Below, one piece after another: positions 8,141 to 16,576 of a DNA stretch of 64,000 nt. Origin of the DNA: Ga0077548 sp035440445 (lineage in GTDB: Bacteria > Pseudomonadota > Alphaproteobacteria > Rhizobiales > Xanthobacteraceae). The DNA is taken from contig DAORMJ010000005.1 of the NCBI GenBank assembly GCA_035440445.1, positions 62,001 to 126,000 on the forward strand, given 5' to 3'. The notes beneath the pieces were generated by a model. That model saw only the letters and a program-made list of their open reading frames with translations. It was not told the origin of the DNA and searched no databases. The first letter of the stretch is position 1; every line of letters begins with the position of its first letter. Position numbers and translations under genes: made by a program.

Positions 8141-8855
8141 CGGTTCAAAATCCTTCCGGGTCCGCCCTTTCTGGGCGGTTCCCGTGGCTTATTTGGGGAT
8201 TATCGGGGAGCGGTGCAACATCCGCGCGGCGCCGCAAGATGCAGAAAATGGGGAAATCGATTTTCGGCGAACAGCGGATTCCTCTTTCGCAACAATGCAT
8301 TCGCGGAATCTTGCAGAAATTCGATCCCCACCCCTCGCAAGCGGGCGGATAGTGCGCGCCGTCTCGATCCGGGAAGGGGCGCGTCGCGCGGCGTGTTCGA
8401 TGCGCGGATCGGGAGCGGTGGCTGCGGGCAGGGCATAACGCACCCGGTTTGCAGCGGCTGAAGTCGTCTGGTTCCGGCGCGCCTGCCGCGCGTCACAGGA
8501 CCTTTCTTGGCGGCTTCGTAAGGGGCGTGTGCCAACGCGCTCCGTCGAAGTCGAGAAGGTCCGCCAGCGGAGGATAGTTTGGTTAGTCCTCCGGGGATCA
8601 GGCGAAGCAGGCCGTAACCCATCGCGCGTAGTCGGCGCGAATGGCCTAAAGGCCACGCGCGCTGCGGGATGCCGGAGATCGAGCCGGACTCGCGGTGACG
8701 ACAATGCATCTGCACTTTTCTCACTCGTGCAGATGGCCGTGGAGGACGGCAAATCCTCCGGCGTCCCCGCCGCCCTTTTCATTTTCTGGGTGGCGCGAAC
8801 TTCGCAAACCTCGGCTCATCAGAGCGCGAGAACGAGAAAGGCTGTCTCGATGACC
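8141..8855. other. 715-base gap without a convincing gene
   Basis: No reading frame here has recognisable family features. The longest frames are arginine/serine/proline-rich, as expected for shadows in GC-rich DNA. One hairpin stands out: GGAGGA (8571-8576) and TCCTCC (8589-8594) around TAGTTTGGTTAG. The sequence could contain an unrecognised structured RNA or a decayed gene; I could not match it to tmRNA, SRP RNA, RNase P RNA or 6S RNA hallmarks. Confidence 0.5.
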
Positions 8856-9431
8856 TCAGGACTTCTTGAGCGGCTTGACCGACATGACGTCCCAGACATT
8901 TGGAGCCGTGCGGCATGCCAATCCCTCGGACCAGGTTTCGACCCCGTCCTTCACATGGCTCGCGATGAAGTTGCGGCAGGGCATGCCGTCTTTGGTGAAG
9001 GCGGCCGCGATCGGCGTCACGGTGCCGCGCGCGCCGCTTGCGGGGTTTTCCCACGGCACGCTCGGGCCATCGTCGGTACGCGACAGCGCTTCGCGCAGGG
9101 CCGCCCGCGCCAGCGGCCAGTCGATCGCCGACATGCCGGTCGGAATGTTGCCGGTGCTTGCCATATGCAGCGGGATCGAGCCGGTCACGTCCGGGTCGCT
9201 CGTGCGGACCACGGTCGGCCCGGTATCGCTGACACCGCCGGGCAGCATCGAGGAAAGCTGCATCGAGCAGCCGCCGAGCAGCATGGCGAGCAGGCCCACG
9301 GCAATGGGGGTGGCGAGCAGCGACGCTGCGGATAGCCGGTTCGCCGTCTTTCCATGGTAGGGAAGACGATCCTTTTCCGCTACATCACGCCGTGAAGACG
9401 CTTGACGCACTCGCAACTCCAGCCCGCACAC
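8856..9431 (-). CDS. RT0821/Lpp0805-family surface lipoprotein
   Basis: A small predicted lipoprotein. A hydrophobic stretch ATPIAVGLLAMLLGGC ends in a lipobox whose cysteine would be lipidated. The mature part carries the family segment MPCRNFIASHV...WSEGLACRTAPNVWDV at the C-terminus. The RT0821/Lpp0805 family is widespread in alphaproteobacteria and of unknown function. The true start is unclear: the only ATG gives ~45 residues before the hydrophobic segment, and that region overlaps the divergent pdxH leader, so translation may begin later at a non-ATG codon. Confidence 0.8.
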   Translation of the reverse strand: MCGLELRVRQASSRRDVAEKDRLPYHGKTANRLSAASLLATPIAVGLLAMLLGGCSMQLSSMLPGGVSDTGPTVVRTSDPDVTGSIPLHMASTGNIPTGMSAIDWPLARAALREALSRTDDGPSVPWENPASGARGTVTPIAAAFTKDGMPCRNFIASHVKDGVETWSEGLACRTAPNVWDVMSVKPLKKS

Positions 9432-9452
9432 ACAAAGAAGAGCCTAGAAAGT

Positions 9453-10079
9453 ATGAATGAGCGCATGACAGGGTTAATTTCCGGTGACTTTACGCAAAGC
9501 ACCGATCCTTTCGGCCTCTTTGCGGAATGGTTCGCGGAGGCGAAAGCCGCCGAGATCAACGATCCTGACGCGATGGCACTCGCAACCGTCGATCCTTCCG
9601 GCCTGCCGGACGTGCGGATGGTTTTGCTGAAAGGCGCCGATGCGCGCGGCTTCGTCTTTTATACGAACGAAGGCAGCGCCAAGGGCTCCGAGCTTCTATC
9701 GATGCCGAAGGCGGCGATGGTGCTGCACTGGAAGTCGCTGCGGCGGCAGATCCGCGTGCGCGGGGACGTCGAACGCGTTTCCGCGGCCGAAGCCGACGCC
9801 TATTTCGCGAGCCGTTCGCGCCCCTCGCAACTCGGCGCCTGGGCCAGCGAACAGTCGCGCCCGCTCGATGCGCGCGAGACCTTCGAAGCGCGCTATGCGG
9901 AAGTCGAGAAGCGTTTCGACGGCAAGGACGTGCCGCGCCCGCCGCATTGGGGCGGCTATCGCATCGTGCCGGTGCAGATCGAATTCTGGATGGACCGGCC
10001 TTATCGGCTGCACGATCGCATCCGCTTCACGCGCGAGAGCGTGGAAGCTGCGTGGCAGAAGACGCGGCTTTATCCTTGA
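9453..10079 (+). CDS. pdxH: Pyridoxamine 5'-phosphate oxidase
   Basis: FMN-dependent oxidation of pyridoxine or pyridoxamine 5'-phosphate to pyridoxal 5'-phosphate (vitamin B6 synthesis and salvage). The 208-residue protein has the classic order: ATVDPSGLPDVRMVLLKG, GFVFYTNEGSAKG, then the phosphate/PLP-site segment SRPSQLGAWAS-QS. The C-terminus contains PPHWGGYRIVP and IEFWMDRPYRLHDR. The ATG at 9453 (MNERMTG) is preferred over an in-frame TTG 51 bases upstream. It is followed after 22 bases by an SDR gene on the same strand. Confidence 0.96.
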   Translation: MNERMTGLISGDFTQSTDPFGLFAEWFAEAKAAEINDPDAMALATVDPSGLPDVRMVLLKGADARGFVFYTNEGSAKGSELLSMPKAAMVLHWKSLRRQIRVRGDVERVSAAEADAYFASRSRPSQLGAWASEQSRPLDARETFEARYAEVEKRFDGKDVPRPPHWGGYRIVPVQIEFWMDRPYRLHDRIRFTRESVEAAWQKTRLYP

Positions 10080-10101
10080 GCGGATGATACGGAAAAGCGA
10101 C

Positions 10102-10848
10102 ATGGCAGATCAGAACGCAAAAAGAAGAACCCTGCTTTTGACCGGCGCGAGCCGCGGCATCGGCCACGCGACCGTGAAGCGCTTCTCGTCCGCCGGCTGG
10201 CGCGTCATCACCTGCTCGCGTCACGGATTTCCTGAAAACTGTCCGTGGGAAGCAGGACCGGAAGATCACATCCAGGTCGATCTCGCGGACCCCGTAAAAA
10301 CCAAGGAAGCGATCGGCGAAATCAAGTCGCGGATCGGCGGCGAACTGCATGCGCTCGTGAACAATGCCGGCATTTCGCCGAAGGGCGAGGCCGGTTCGCG
10401 TCTCGGCACCATCGAAACGTCGCTCGCCGACTGGCAGCGCGTGTTTCAGGTGAATTTCTTTGCACCGATCATGCTGGCGCGCGGTCTCGTCACCGAACTA
10501 CAGAACACGCAAGGCGCGGTGGTGAACGTGACCTCGATCGCGGGCTCGCATGTGCATCCCTTCGCGGGCGCGGCTTATGCGACCTCGAAGGCGGCACTGG
10601 CTTCTCTTACGCGCGAGATGGCCGCCGATTTCGGTCCGCGCGGCATTCGCGTGAATGCGATCGCACCGGGCGAGATCGATACCGCGATTCTTTCGCCGGG
10701 GACCGAGAAGCTGATCGAGCAGATTCCGCTCCGGCGTCTTGGCACGCCCGACGAAGTCGCCAAGATCATTTATGTGCTGTGTACGGAGACGTCGTCTTAT
10801 CTCAGCGGCGCGGAGATCCACATCAACGGCGGGCAGCACATTTACTAG
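10102..10848 (+). CDS. Short-chain dehydrogenase/reductase
   Basis: A 248-residue classical SDR. The NAD(P) loop is TGASRGIG, NNAG marks the central sheet, and the catalytic residues lie in VTSIAG (Ser) and YATSK (Tyr-x3-Lys). It continues with the ADFGPRGIRVNAIAPGEIDT segment. The C-terminus INGGQHIY is typical of FabG-like SDRs. The substrate is unknown. The start ATG at 10102 (MADQNAK) is preferred; an in-frame ATG at 10084 would add six residues. Same strand as pdxH and probably co-transcribed; this pdxH-SDR neighbourhood is common in Rhizobiales. Confidence 0.9.
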   Translation: MADQNAKRRTLLLTGASRGIGHATVKRFSSAGWRVITCSRHGFPENCPWEAGPEDHIQVDLADPVKTKEAIGEIKSRIGGELHALVNNAGISPKGEAGSRLGTIETSLADWQRVFQVNFFAPIMLARGLVTELQNTQGAVVNVTSIAGSHVHPFAGAAYATSKAALASLTREMAADFGPRGIRVNAIAPGEIDTAILSPGTEKLIEQIPLRRLGTPDEVAKIIYVLCTETSSYLSGAEIHINGGQHIY

Positions 10849-10851
10849 GTC

Positions 10852-11829
10852 TTACAGCCACCGTTTCCATTTGAAGAAGAAATACGGTCCGATTGCCGCC
10901 AGCACCATCGCAATCAGCGCGAGCGGATAGCCGTAAACCGAATCCAGTTCCGGCATGTGCTTGAAGTTCATGCCGTAGATCGAGGCGATCAGCGTCGGCG
11001 GCATCAAGGTCACGGCCATCACCGAAAACAGCTTGATGACGTTGTTCTGCTCGAGGCTGACCATGCCGAGCGTCGCGTCGAGGAGGAAGGTGATCTTGTT
11101 CGCAAGAAAATGCGCGTGATCGGTCAGCGAACTGATGTCGCGCGCGACACTTTTCAGGTGCACGCGATGTTCCTTGCCGAGCCCCACCGCCTCGGCTTCA
11201 TTGGTGAAGAACAGCACGAGCCGGTTCAGCGAAACGAGACTTTCGCGGGTCTTGGAAAGCAGGTCGCCCTTGCGTCCGATTGCGCGCAGGATGGCCTGAT
11301 AACGCTGGTTGGGATCGTCGCGCGCGGCGTTGCGTTCGAATACGCGGCTCGAGACCTTGTCGACTTCCGCCGCCAGCTTTTCCAGAATGTCTGCGACGCG
11401 GTCGATGATCGCGTCGAGCAGTTCGACCATGATCGACGGCCCGGACGTATTGACCGCGCAGGCTTTGGAAAGCTTTCCGGCAAGATAGGTGAAAGGCTTC
11501 GGCTCGTCGTAGCGGACCGTGACCAGCCTGTTTCCGGCCACGATGAAGGTGATCGCGGTGGTGCCGGGCTTTTCCGTTTCGGTGTTGAAGAGCAGCGTCG
11601 CCGTCATATAGCGCGCGCCGTTCTCGATATAGAGACGGCTGGAGATCTCGATCTCGGCCATTTCTTCGCGCGTCGGGACCATTACTCCGATTGCGCTTTC
11701 GACCAGCTTGTCTTCGCCGGGTGTTGGCGCGACGAGATCGATCCAGATGGCGTCCGCAGGGCAGGGATCGCCTTCCTTTACTTCGATACGAACGAGGGAT
11801 GTGCCGCGCAGGACATGGGCGAAGAGCAT
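10852..11829 (-). CDS. corA: CorA-family magnesium/cobalt transporter
   Basis: An inner-membrane pentameric Mg2+ channel. The N-terminal cytoplasmic domain is about 260 residues. Two C-terminal transmembrane helices follow, the first ending in the signature YGMN (GMN at 286-288). The short periplasmic loop FKHMPELDSVYGYP and a basic tail (FFFKWKRWL) complete it. At 325 residues the length is normal. The gene converges on the SDR with only three bases between stops, so no room exists for separate terminators there. Confidence 0.95.
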   Translation of the reverse strand: MLFAHVLRGTSLVRIEVKEGDPCPADAIWIDLVAPTPGEDKLVESAIGVMVPTREEMAEIEISSRLYIENGARYMTATLLFNTETEKPGTTAITFIVAGNRLVTVRYDEPKPFTYLAGKLSKACAVNTSGPSIMVELLDAIIDRVADILEKLAAEVDKVSSRVFERNAARDDPNQRYQAILRAIGRKGDLLSKTRESLVSLNRLVLFFTNEAEAVGLGKEHRVHLKSVARDISSLTDHAHFLANKITFLLDATLGMVSLEQNNVIKLFSVMAVTLMPPTLIASIYGMNFKHMPELDSVYGYPLALIAMVLAAIGPYFFFKWKRWL

Positions 11830-11949
11830 GAAGAACCTGCAGGTAGGAGACTTCTGATTATGCCTCCACTACCGCGGCTTGCAGAGTGCGTCCACAACGG
11901 CGCGCAATTCGCGCCGTCATCTTCTTGTAAAGAATGTCCGTCCGTGAAC

Positions 11950-12147
11950 TCAGAGCGCGAGCAGTTCGAGATCGCGCAGGGTGACTACGCCCGGCTTCGG
12001 CGCGTAGGCTTCGTTCTTCTGCTGGCCGGTATAGGCAAGCGTTGCTGCAAGCGCGGAAATGCCGACCTTGCGATACTGGCTTTCGAGGCCGGGTCGCCCG
12101 GACTCGCGCGCTTCGATCTTCGTGTTGGCGTTGGTTGCCGCAGACAT
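11950..12147 (-). CDS. Small conserved-looking hypothetical protein (65 aa)
   Basis: I recognise no domain. The 65-residue product begins MSAATNANTKIEARESGRPG, has a central ALAATLAYTG segment and ends VVTLRDLELLAL. A purine-rich GGAG lies about 6-9 bases before the ATG on the minus strand (TTTGGAGTAGAAAATG), supporting translation. It stands alone between corA and the L,D-transpeptidase gene. I believe similar small proteins occur in related Rhizobiales, but that is recollection and was not checked. Confidence 0.55.
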   Translation of the reverse strand: MSAATNANTKIEARESGRPGLESQYRKVGISALAATLAYTGQQKNEAYAPKPGVVTLRDLELLAL

Positions 12148-12505
12148 TTTCTACTCCAAACCCTTTTTCATCGTCCCCAAAGGACGCGCGTTTTCGCGCC
12201 CGACTAAGGCGCTTTTGCGCAGATGGAGAGGCTCGATTTCGTTGATTCGGCGAAAGATTCCGGCAATTTGCGCGCTCGCGCCGAAGCCCGGACATCTTGC
12301 TTAACAGGCGTTAATTGAAGCTTTCCAAACGGCGCTTCAGCGGCGAATGCACAAGGTCTGGGCGAAGCTCATCCCGCGTTGCGACATTTCTGCCACAGAA
12401 TTTAATATCCAGCATGCGCAAGGCCTTGAGCCCTTTCCGCAAAAATCCAGTTCGGTTACTGACTGCCTAAGCTTGGGGGCAAGCAAACTACTGGGTCTTT
12501 TGGAA
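12148..12505. other. 358-base intergenic region between divergent genes
   Basis: It separates the small hypothetical gene (leftward) from the L,D-transpeptidase gene (rightward) and must hold both promoters. An in-frame ATG at 12347 would add 53 residues with no signal-peptide character, so it is not taken as the start. I see no riboswitch or operator I can support. Confidence 0.45.
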
Positions 12506-13108
12506 ATGCGGATTCGTCACCTTGCTCTCGTCCTGATGGCCTTCTCTTTGGCCGGATGTATCAGCGACACGCTTGATCCGGTTCCGGAGTCCGCAATTCC
12601 TGCGCGCGACCGGAAGCTCATTGCCAGCGCTCCTTACCTGAACCACAAGCCGGATTCCGGCTGGCTGCGTCATCTGGTGGATTATCCCAGCAAGGATAAG
12701 CCCGGCACGGTGATCGTCGATACCGACAAGAAGTTCCTCTATCTGATCCAGCCGAACGGCAAGGCCTATCGCTATGGCGTGACGGTCGGCGAAGAGGGCA
12801 TGGCCTTCAAGGGTGAAGCGCATGTGCGCCGCAAGGCCGAGTGGCCGGACTGGACGCCGACGACGGACATCCTGAAGCGCTTCCCGAATCTTCCGAAATA
12901 CGTGTCTCCCGGCCCGCATAACCCGATGGGTGCCCGCGCGCTCTACCTGTATCAGGGCAATAAGGACACGCTGTTCCGCATTCACGGCACCAACCAGCCG
13001 GAATACATCGGTCAGGCAATTTCTTCGGGCTGCATCCGCATGCTCAACGAAGACGTGATCGATCTCTACAATCGTGTGCCGCAGGGCGCGCTGGTCAGGG
13101 TTCTCTGA
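12506..13108 (+). CDS. L,D-transpeptidase (YkuD domain) lipoprotein
   Basis: Predicted to form 3-3 peptidoglycan crosslinks or attach proteins to peptidoglycan in the periplasm. From the chosen ATG (12506) the protein starts MRIRHLALVLMAFSLAGC, a lipoprotein signal with Cys18 as the lipidation site. The YkuD domain runs from ~70 to the end. The catalytic histidine is in FRIHGTNQPEYIG and the nucleophile cysteine in SSGCIRM, the usual H-x17-18-S-x-G-C-x-R arrangement. A strong intrinsic hairpin follows 27 bases after the stop. Confidence 0.93.
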   Translation: MRIRHLALVLMAFSLAGCISDTLDPVPESAIPARDRKLIASAPYLNHKPDSGWLRHLVDYPSKDKPGTVIVDTDKKFLYLIQPNGKAYRYGVTVGEEGMAFKGEAHVRRKAEWPDWTPTTDILKRFPNLPKYVSPGPHNPMGARALYLYQGNKDTLFRIHGTNQPEYIGQAISSGCIRMLNEDVIDLYNRVPQGALVRVL

Positions 13109-13135
13109 CTTCGCTGCGACTGGCGGCTTGGGGGC

Positions 13136-13165
13136 AAAAGGGCGTCGCGCAAGCGGCGCCCTTTT
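13136..13165 (+). terminator. Intrinsic terminator after the L,D-transpeptidase gene
   Basis: AAAAGGGCG (13136-13144) and CGCCCTTTT (13157-13165) form a perfect 9-bp stem with a GC-rich loop, and the right arm supplies the T-rich tract. The symmetrical A and T ends mean it could also serve the convergent extensin-family gene. Confidence 0.8.
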
Positions 13166-13199
13166 CCGTTGGCGATGATGCGCGCAAAAAAGAATGCGT

Positions 13200-13991
13200 T
13201 TAGCGTTGCGGATGCGGTGATGGCTCCGGCGGAGCCGGCACCTGCCATTGGCACAGACGATAGCCGCCGCGGCGCTGTGCAAGGTCCATATGAAAATGGT
13301 CCTCGTGATAACCGTCCGAGCCCGGGCCGAGCACGGTTGTAAATTTCGCACAGGCGCCGCGGCGGAGGTCGGCAAGCAACTGGATCGGAGTTTCAGGGAT
13401 ATCAACACCGAACCGCCGGCCGTCCTTCATGACGATGGCGCGGATGTCGATCGCATTGGCGCGGCCGTGTTCGCTCATTCGTGCGCCGCGCACGTTGTTG
13501 CGCGGGCGGCAGTGATAGGACGCCGCGACTTCGATACGCGCCACGCCGCCATAGTCGCGTGTCGCGGGCACCAGTTCCTCACGCACCCAGTCGGCAACGG
13601 CTTCGGCCGTTTCGCAGCGGATGAGCGCGGACGGCCGGAGCGGGATTTCATTGCCATCGGCGAGCTTGATCGCCCGGATCGTGATCTGGCCGACCGCGCC
13701 GCAGCCGTTGTCCCACATGGCGGCCTGCGCCGGCTCGGCGATCAGCTTCTCCCGGGCGAGAACCGCTTTGCAAAGATTGGCGGCCGCCGCCGCTTCTTCC
13801 TTGGAAACCGGCAACAGCACGGGAAATCGCGGCCCGGCGTCGCGGTGTGCGGGAGCTTCCGCGGGACGCGGCTCCGGCATCGGCACCGTCATCGGCAGGA
13901 TCAGTTCTTCGTCCTGCGCGTGCGCGGGGGAGCTCCACAACCCGGCCGCCAGGCAGGACACGAGAAACGAAGAAATTATGAACCGCTTCAT
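13200..13991 (-). CDS. Extensin-like C-terminal domain secreted protein
   Basis: A 263-residue exported protein. The signal peptide is MKRFIISSFLVSCLAAGLWS with cleavage after AHA. A proline/glutamate-rich linker follows (MTVPMPEPRPAEAPAHRD), then the extensin-like C-terminal domain. The domain carries SEHGRANAIDI and, further on, HEDHFHMDLA. These resemble the H...D...H zinc ligands of LAS-type peptidoglycan peptidases, so a cell-wall role is plausible but inferred. The ATG at 13991 is chosen because it starts the signal peptide; the longer frame runs back into the divergent ligase gene. Confidence 0.88.
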   Translation of the reverse strand: MKRFIISSFLVSCLAAGLWSSPAHAQDEELILPMTVPMPEPRPAEAPAHRDAGPRFPVLLPVSKEEAAAAANLCKAVLAREKLIAEPAQAAMWDNGCGAVGQITIRAIKLADGNEIPLRPSALIRCETAEAVADWVREELVPATRDYGGVARIEVAASYHCRPRNNVRGARMSEHGRANAIDIRAIVMKDGRRFGVDIPETPIQLLADLRRGACAKFTTVLGPGSDGYHEDHFHMDLAQRRGGYRLCQWQVPAPPEPSPHPQR

Positions 13992-14121
13992 TGCCCGCAG
14001 TTTCGCCTGTTGCCGCGCTCCTCGCCAGTTTTCTTGGCGGCCCGCACGCGCTAGCTTCCGGAACAAAGGTGCTGGGAAAAAGCGCCACGCGAGGGAACGA
14101 AGGAAATAAAGGAGAAGTGCC

Positions 14122-15759
14122 ATGAAGGGCTTGATGCAGGACTGGCAGCTGACCTGCAACCGGATCATCGACCACGCCGCGATCCAGTATCCGAACCGCA
14201 AGGTCATCAGCCGCTCGGTGGAAGGGCCGATCGTCGAAACGACCTACAAGGAAATCCGGCATCGCGCGCTCAAGGTCGCGCAGCGTCTGGTGAAGGACGG
14301 CATCAAGAAGGGCGACCGCATCGCGACGCTCGCATGGAACACCGCGCGCCATCTCGAAGCCTGGTACGGAATTTTAGGCGCCGGCGCGGTCTATCACACC
14401 GTGAACCCGCGCCTCTTCGCCGAGCAGATCATCTACATCGTCAATCATGCCGAAGACCGCATGATGTTCGTGGATCTGACCTTCGTGCCGATCCTCGAAA
14501 AGCTCGCCGACAAGCTGCCGACGATCGAGCAATACGTCATCCTGACCGACAAGGCCCACATGCCGCAGACCGCGCTGAAGAACGCGGTCGCCTACGAAGA
14601 CTGGATTGCCGAGGCCGACGGCAATTTTGAATGGGTCGCGGTGGATGAAAACGATGCCGCCGGCATGTGCTACACCTCCGGCACCACCGGCAATCCGAAA
14701 GGCGTGGTCTATTCGCACCGCTCCAACACGCTGCATGCGATGGCGGCGTCGCTCCCCGACGTGATCGGACTTTCGAGCCGCGACGTGGTGCTTCCGGTCG
14801 TGCCGCTGTTTCATGCCAATTCCTGGTCGCTCGCGTTTTCCGCGCCGATGACCGGTGCAAGTATGGTGATGCCGGGTGCGAAACTCGACGGTGCCTCGAT
14901 CTACGAACTTTTGGAAACCTATCGTGTTTCGGTCACCGCGGCGGTGCCGACCGTCTGGCTGATGCTGTTGCAGCATCTGGAAACGAACAAGCTGAAGCTG
15001 CCTTATCTGAAGCGCGTGCTGATCGGCGGCTCGGCTTGCCCGCGCGCGATGATGCAGAAGTTCCAGGACGAATACGGCGTGCAGGTCACGCATGCCTGGG
15101 GCATGACCGAAATGAGCCCGATCGGCACCGCCGGTTCGCTCAAGCCCGAAGTCGAGCATCTGAAGGGTGACGAAGAACTCGACGTGAAGGAGAAGCAGGG
15201 CTTCTCGATCTTCACGGTCGAGATGAAAATCACCGACGACGAAGGCACCGAGCTGCCGTGGGACGGCGTGAAGTTCGGCCGCCTGAAGGTGCGCGGGCCC
15301 GCGGTTGCGTCGTCCTATTTCAAGGGCGAGGGCGGCAACATCCTCGACGACAAAGGTTTCTTCGATACCGGCGATGTCGCGACCATCGATCCCATGGGCT
15401 ACATGAAGATCACGGATCGCGCCAAAGACGTCATCAAGTCGGGCGGCGAGTGGATTTCGTCGATCGATCTTGAGAACGTCGCGGTCGGCCATCCGGATGT
15501 CGCGGAGGCAGCCGTCATCGGCATTGCGCATCCGAAATGGGATGAGCGGCCGCTCCTGATCGTCGTGCCGAAGAAAGAGAAGCAGCCGACGCGCGACGAC
15601 ATCATGAAATTCATGGAAGGCAAGATCGCGAAATGGTGGATGCCGGACGACGTGATTTTCGTGGACGAGATTCCGCACACGGCCACCGGCAAAATCCTGA
15701 AAACCGCGCTTCGCGAGAAGTTCTCCGACTATCGCCTGCCGGGCGTCGCTGCCGAGTGA
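14122..15759 (+). CDS. Medium/long-chain acyl-CoA ligase (AMP-forming)
   Basis: Activates a fatty or similar carboxylic acid to its CoA thioester via an acyl-adenylate. The 545-residue protein has the P-loop YTSGTTGNPKGVVYSH and the A5 motif WGMTEMSPIG. It also has the acyl-activating GFFDTGDVATIDPMGYMKI and a C-terminal catalytic lysine region TGKILKTALREKF. It looks most like the FadD3/AlkK-type ligases. An AAGGAGAA ribosome-binding site lies 8 bases before the ATG. It is divergent from the extensin-family gene and stands ~40 bases before a DUF1499 gene. Confidence 0.93.
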   Translation: MKGLMQDWQLTCNRIIDHAAIQYPNRKVISRSVEGPIVETTYKEIRHRALKVAQRLVKDGIKKGDRIATLAWNTARHLEAWYGILGAGAVYHTVNPRLFAEQIIYIVNHAEDRMMFVDLTFVPILEKLADKLPTIEQYVILTDKAHMPQTALKNAVAYEDWIAEADGNFEWVAVDENDAAGMCYTSGTTGNPKGVVYSHRSNTLHAMAASLPDVIGLSSRDVVLPVVPLFHANSWSLAFSAPMTGASMVMPGAKLDGASIYELLETYRVSVTAAVPTVWLMLLQHLETNKLKLPYLKRVLIGGSACPRAMMQKFQDEYGVQVTHAWGMTEMSPIGTAGSLKPEVEHLKGDEELDVKEKQGFSIFTVEMKITDDEGTELPWDGVKFGRLKVRGPAVASSYFKGEGGNILDDKGFFDTGDVATIDPMGYMKITDRAKDVIKSGGEWISSIDLENVAVGHPDVAEAAVIGIAHPKWDERPLLIVVPKKEKQPTRDDIMKFMEGKIAKWWMPDDVIFVDEIPHTATGKILKTALREKFSDYRLPGVAAE

Positions 15760-15796
15760 AGCTGCGTTTCCTTTCGTTGCATGGTAAGCCGGCGTC

Positions 15797-16576
15797 ATGA
15801 TCAGGCGCCGGCTTTATGCCGAAATCCGCTTTTCAAAACTGGCGCTGTGGAGCTGGAGGTTCGCGGCCTTCGCGCTGCCGGTATATGTGATCTCCGTGAT
15901 CCTGCATCGTGCGGGCGCGGTCGAGTATCAGAGCGCAATCGCGATCCTTGGTGCCGCGCTGCTGATCGCCCTGATCTCCGCGGTAATGGCCGTCGCGGCC
16001 TTCGTGGTGATCTGGAATGAGGGGCTGAAGGGCCTCGGCGCGGCGATGCTGGGGCTTGTGATCAGCGTTGCCATGCTTTCCGTGCCGGTATTTCACGTCG
16101 CGCGCGGAATCCAGCAGCCTGCAATCAGCGATATTTCGACCGACACCGCGGATCCGCCGCGTTTTCAGATTGTGAGCACCATGCGACCGGCGAACGCGAA
16201 CGCCGTGACGTATCCGGCCGAGAATGCGAAGTTGCAGCAGATGCATTATCCCGCCGTGCGTCCGGCGGAGCTGGATGCGGAAGCGCAGGAAGTCTCAAAT
16301 CTGATCGTTGCGATCATGCAACGCAATGGCTGGCGCGTCATCGAGCGCAGCGGACCGCGTAAAGCGGGAGCCGACGAAACGATCGAAGCGGTCGCCTATT
16401 CGCTGATCCTCGGCGTGCCTGAAGATATCGCCATTCGCATGCGCGCAACAAAGAATGGCGTTCGGGTCGATATGCGTTCGGCCTCGCGCTACGGAAGCCG
16501 CGACTTCGGCTCCAATGCGCGGCGGATCGAAACGTTCTTCAAACAGCTTGCGGAGACGCGCCGCCGCGTGCCGTGA
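15797..16576 (+). CDS. DUF1499 membrane protein
   Basis: A 259-residue protein of unknown function. Three hydrophobic segments fill the first ~100 residues (FAAFALPVYVISVIL, ILGAALLIALISAVMAVAAF, AAMLGLVISVAMLSVPVF). The C-terminal ~130 residues form the DUF1499 domain (YPAVRPAELDAEAQE...RSASRYGSRDFGSNARRI). Its stop directly abuts the stop of the convergent MBL-fold gene, with no base between them. Confidence 0.88.
   Translation: MIRRRLYAEIRFSKLALWSWRFAAFALPVYVISVILHRAGAVEYQSAIAILGAALLIALISAVMAVAAFVVIWNEGLKGLGAAMLGLVISVAMLSVPVFHVARGIQQPAISDISTDTADPPRFQIVSTMRPANANAVTYPAENAKLQQMHYPAVRPAELDAEAQEVSNLIVAIMQRNGWRVIERSGPRKAGADETIEAVAYSLILGVPEDIAIRMRATKNGVRVDMRSASRYGSRDFGSNARRIETFFKQLAETRRRVP

Noticed and set aside
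7139..8461. A 440-residue open frame on the plus strand
   Set aside because: It is opposite the DnaJ-like gene, whose HPD motif and domain order are unmistakable.
8189..8782. A 197-residue minus-strand frame in the gap after the DnaJ-like gene
   Set aside because: Very high Arg/Ser/Ala/Pro, no ribosome-binding site and no domain; overlapping frames on the other strand are equally long.
14374..15798. A 474-residue open frame on the minus strand
   Set aside because: It lies wholly opposite the acyl-CoA ligase and is rich in Arg/His/Asp with no recognisable motifs.
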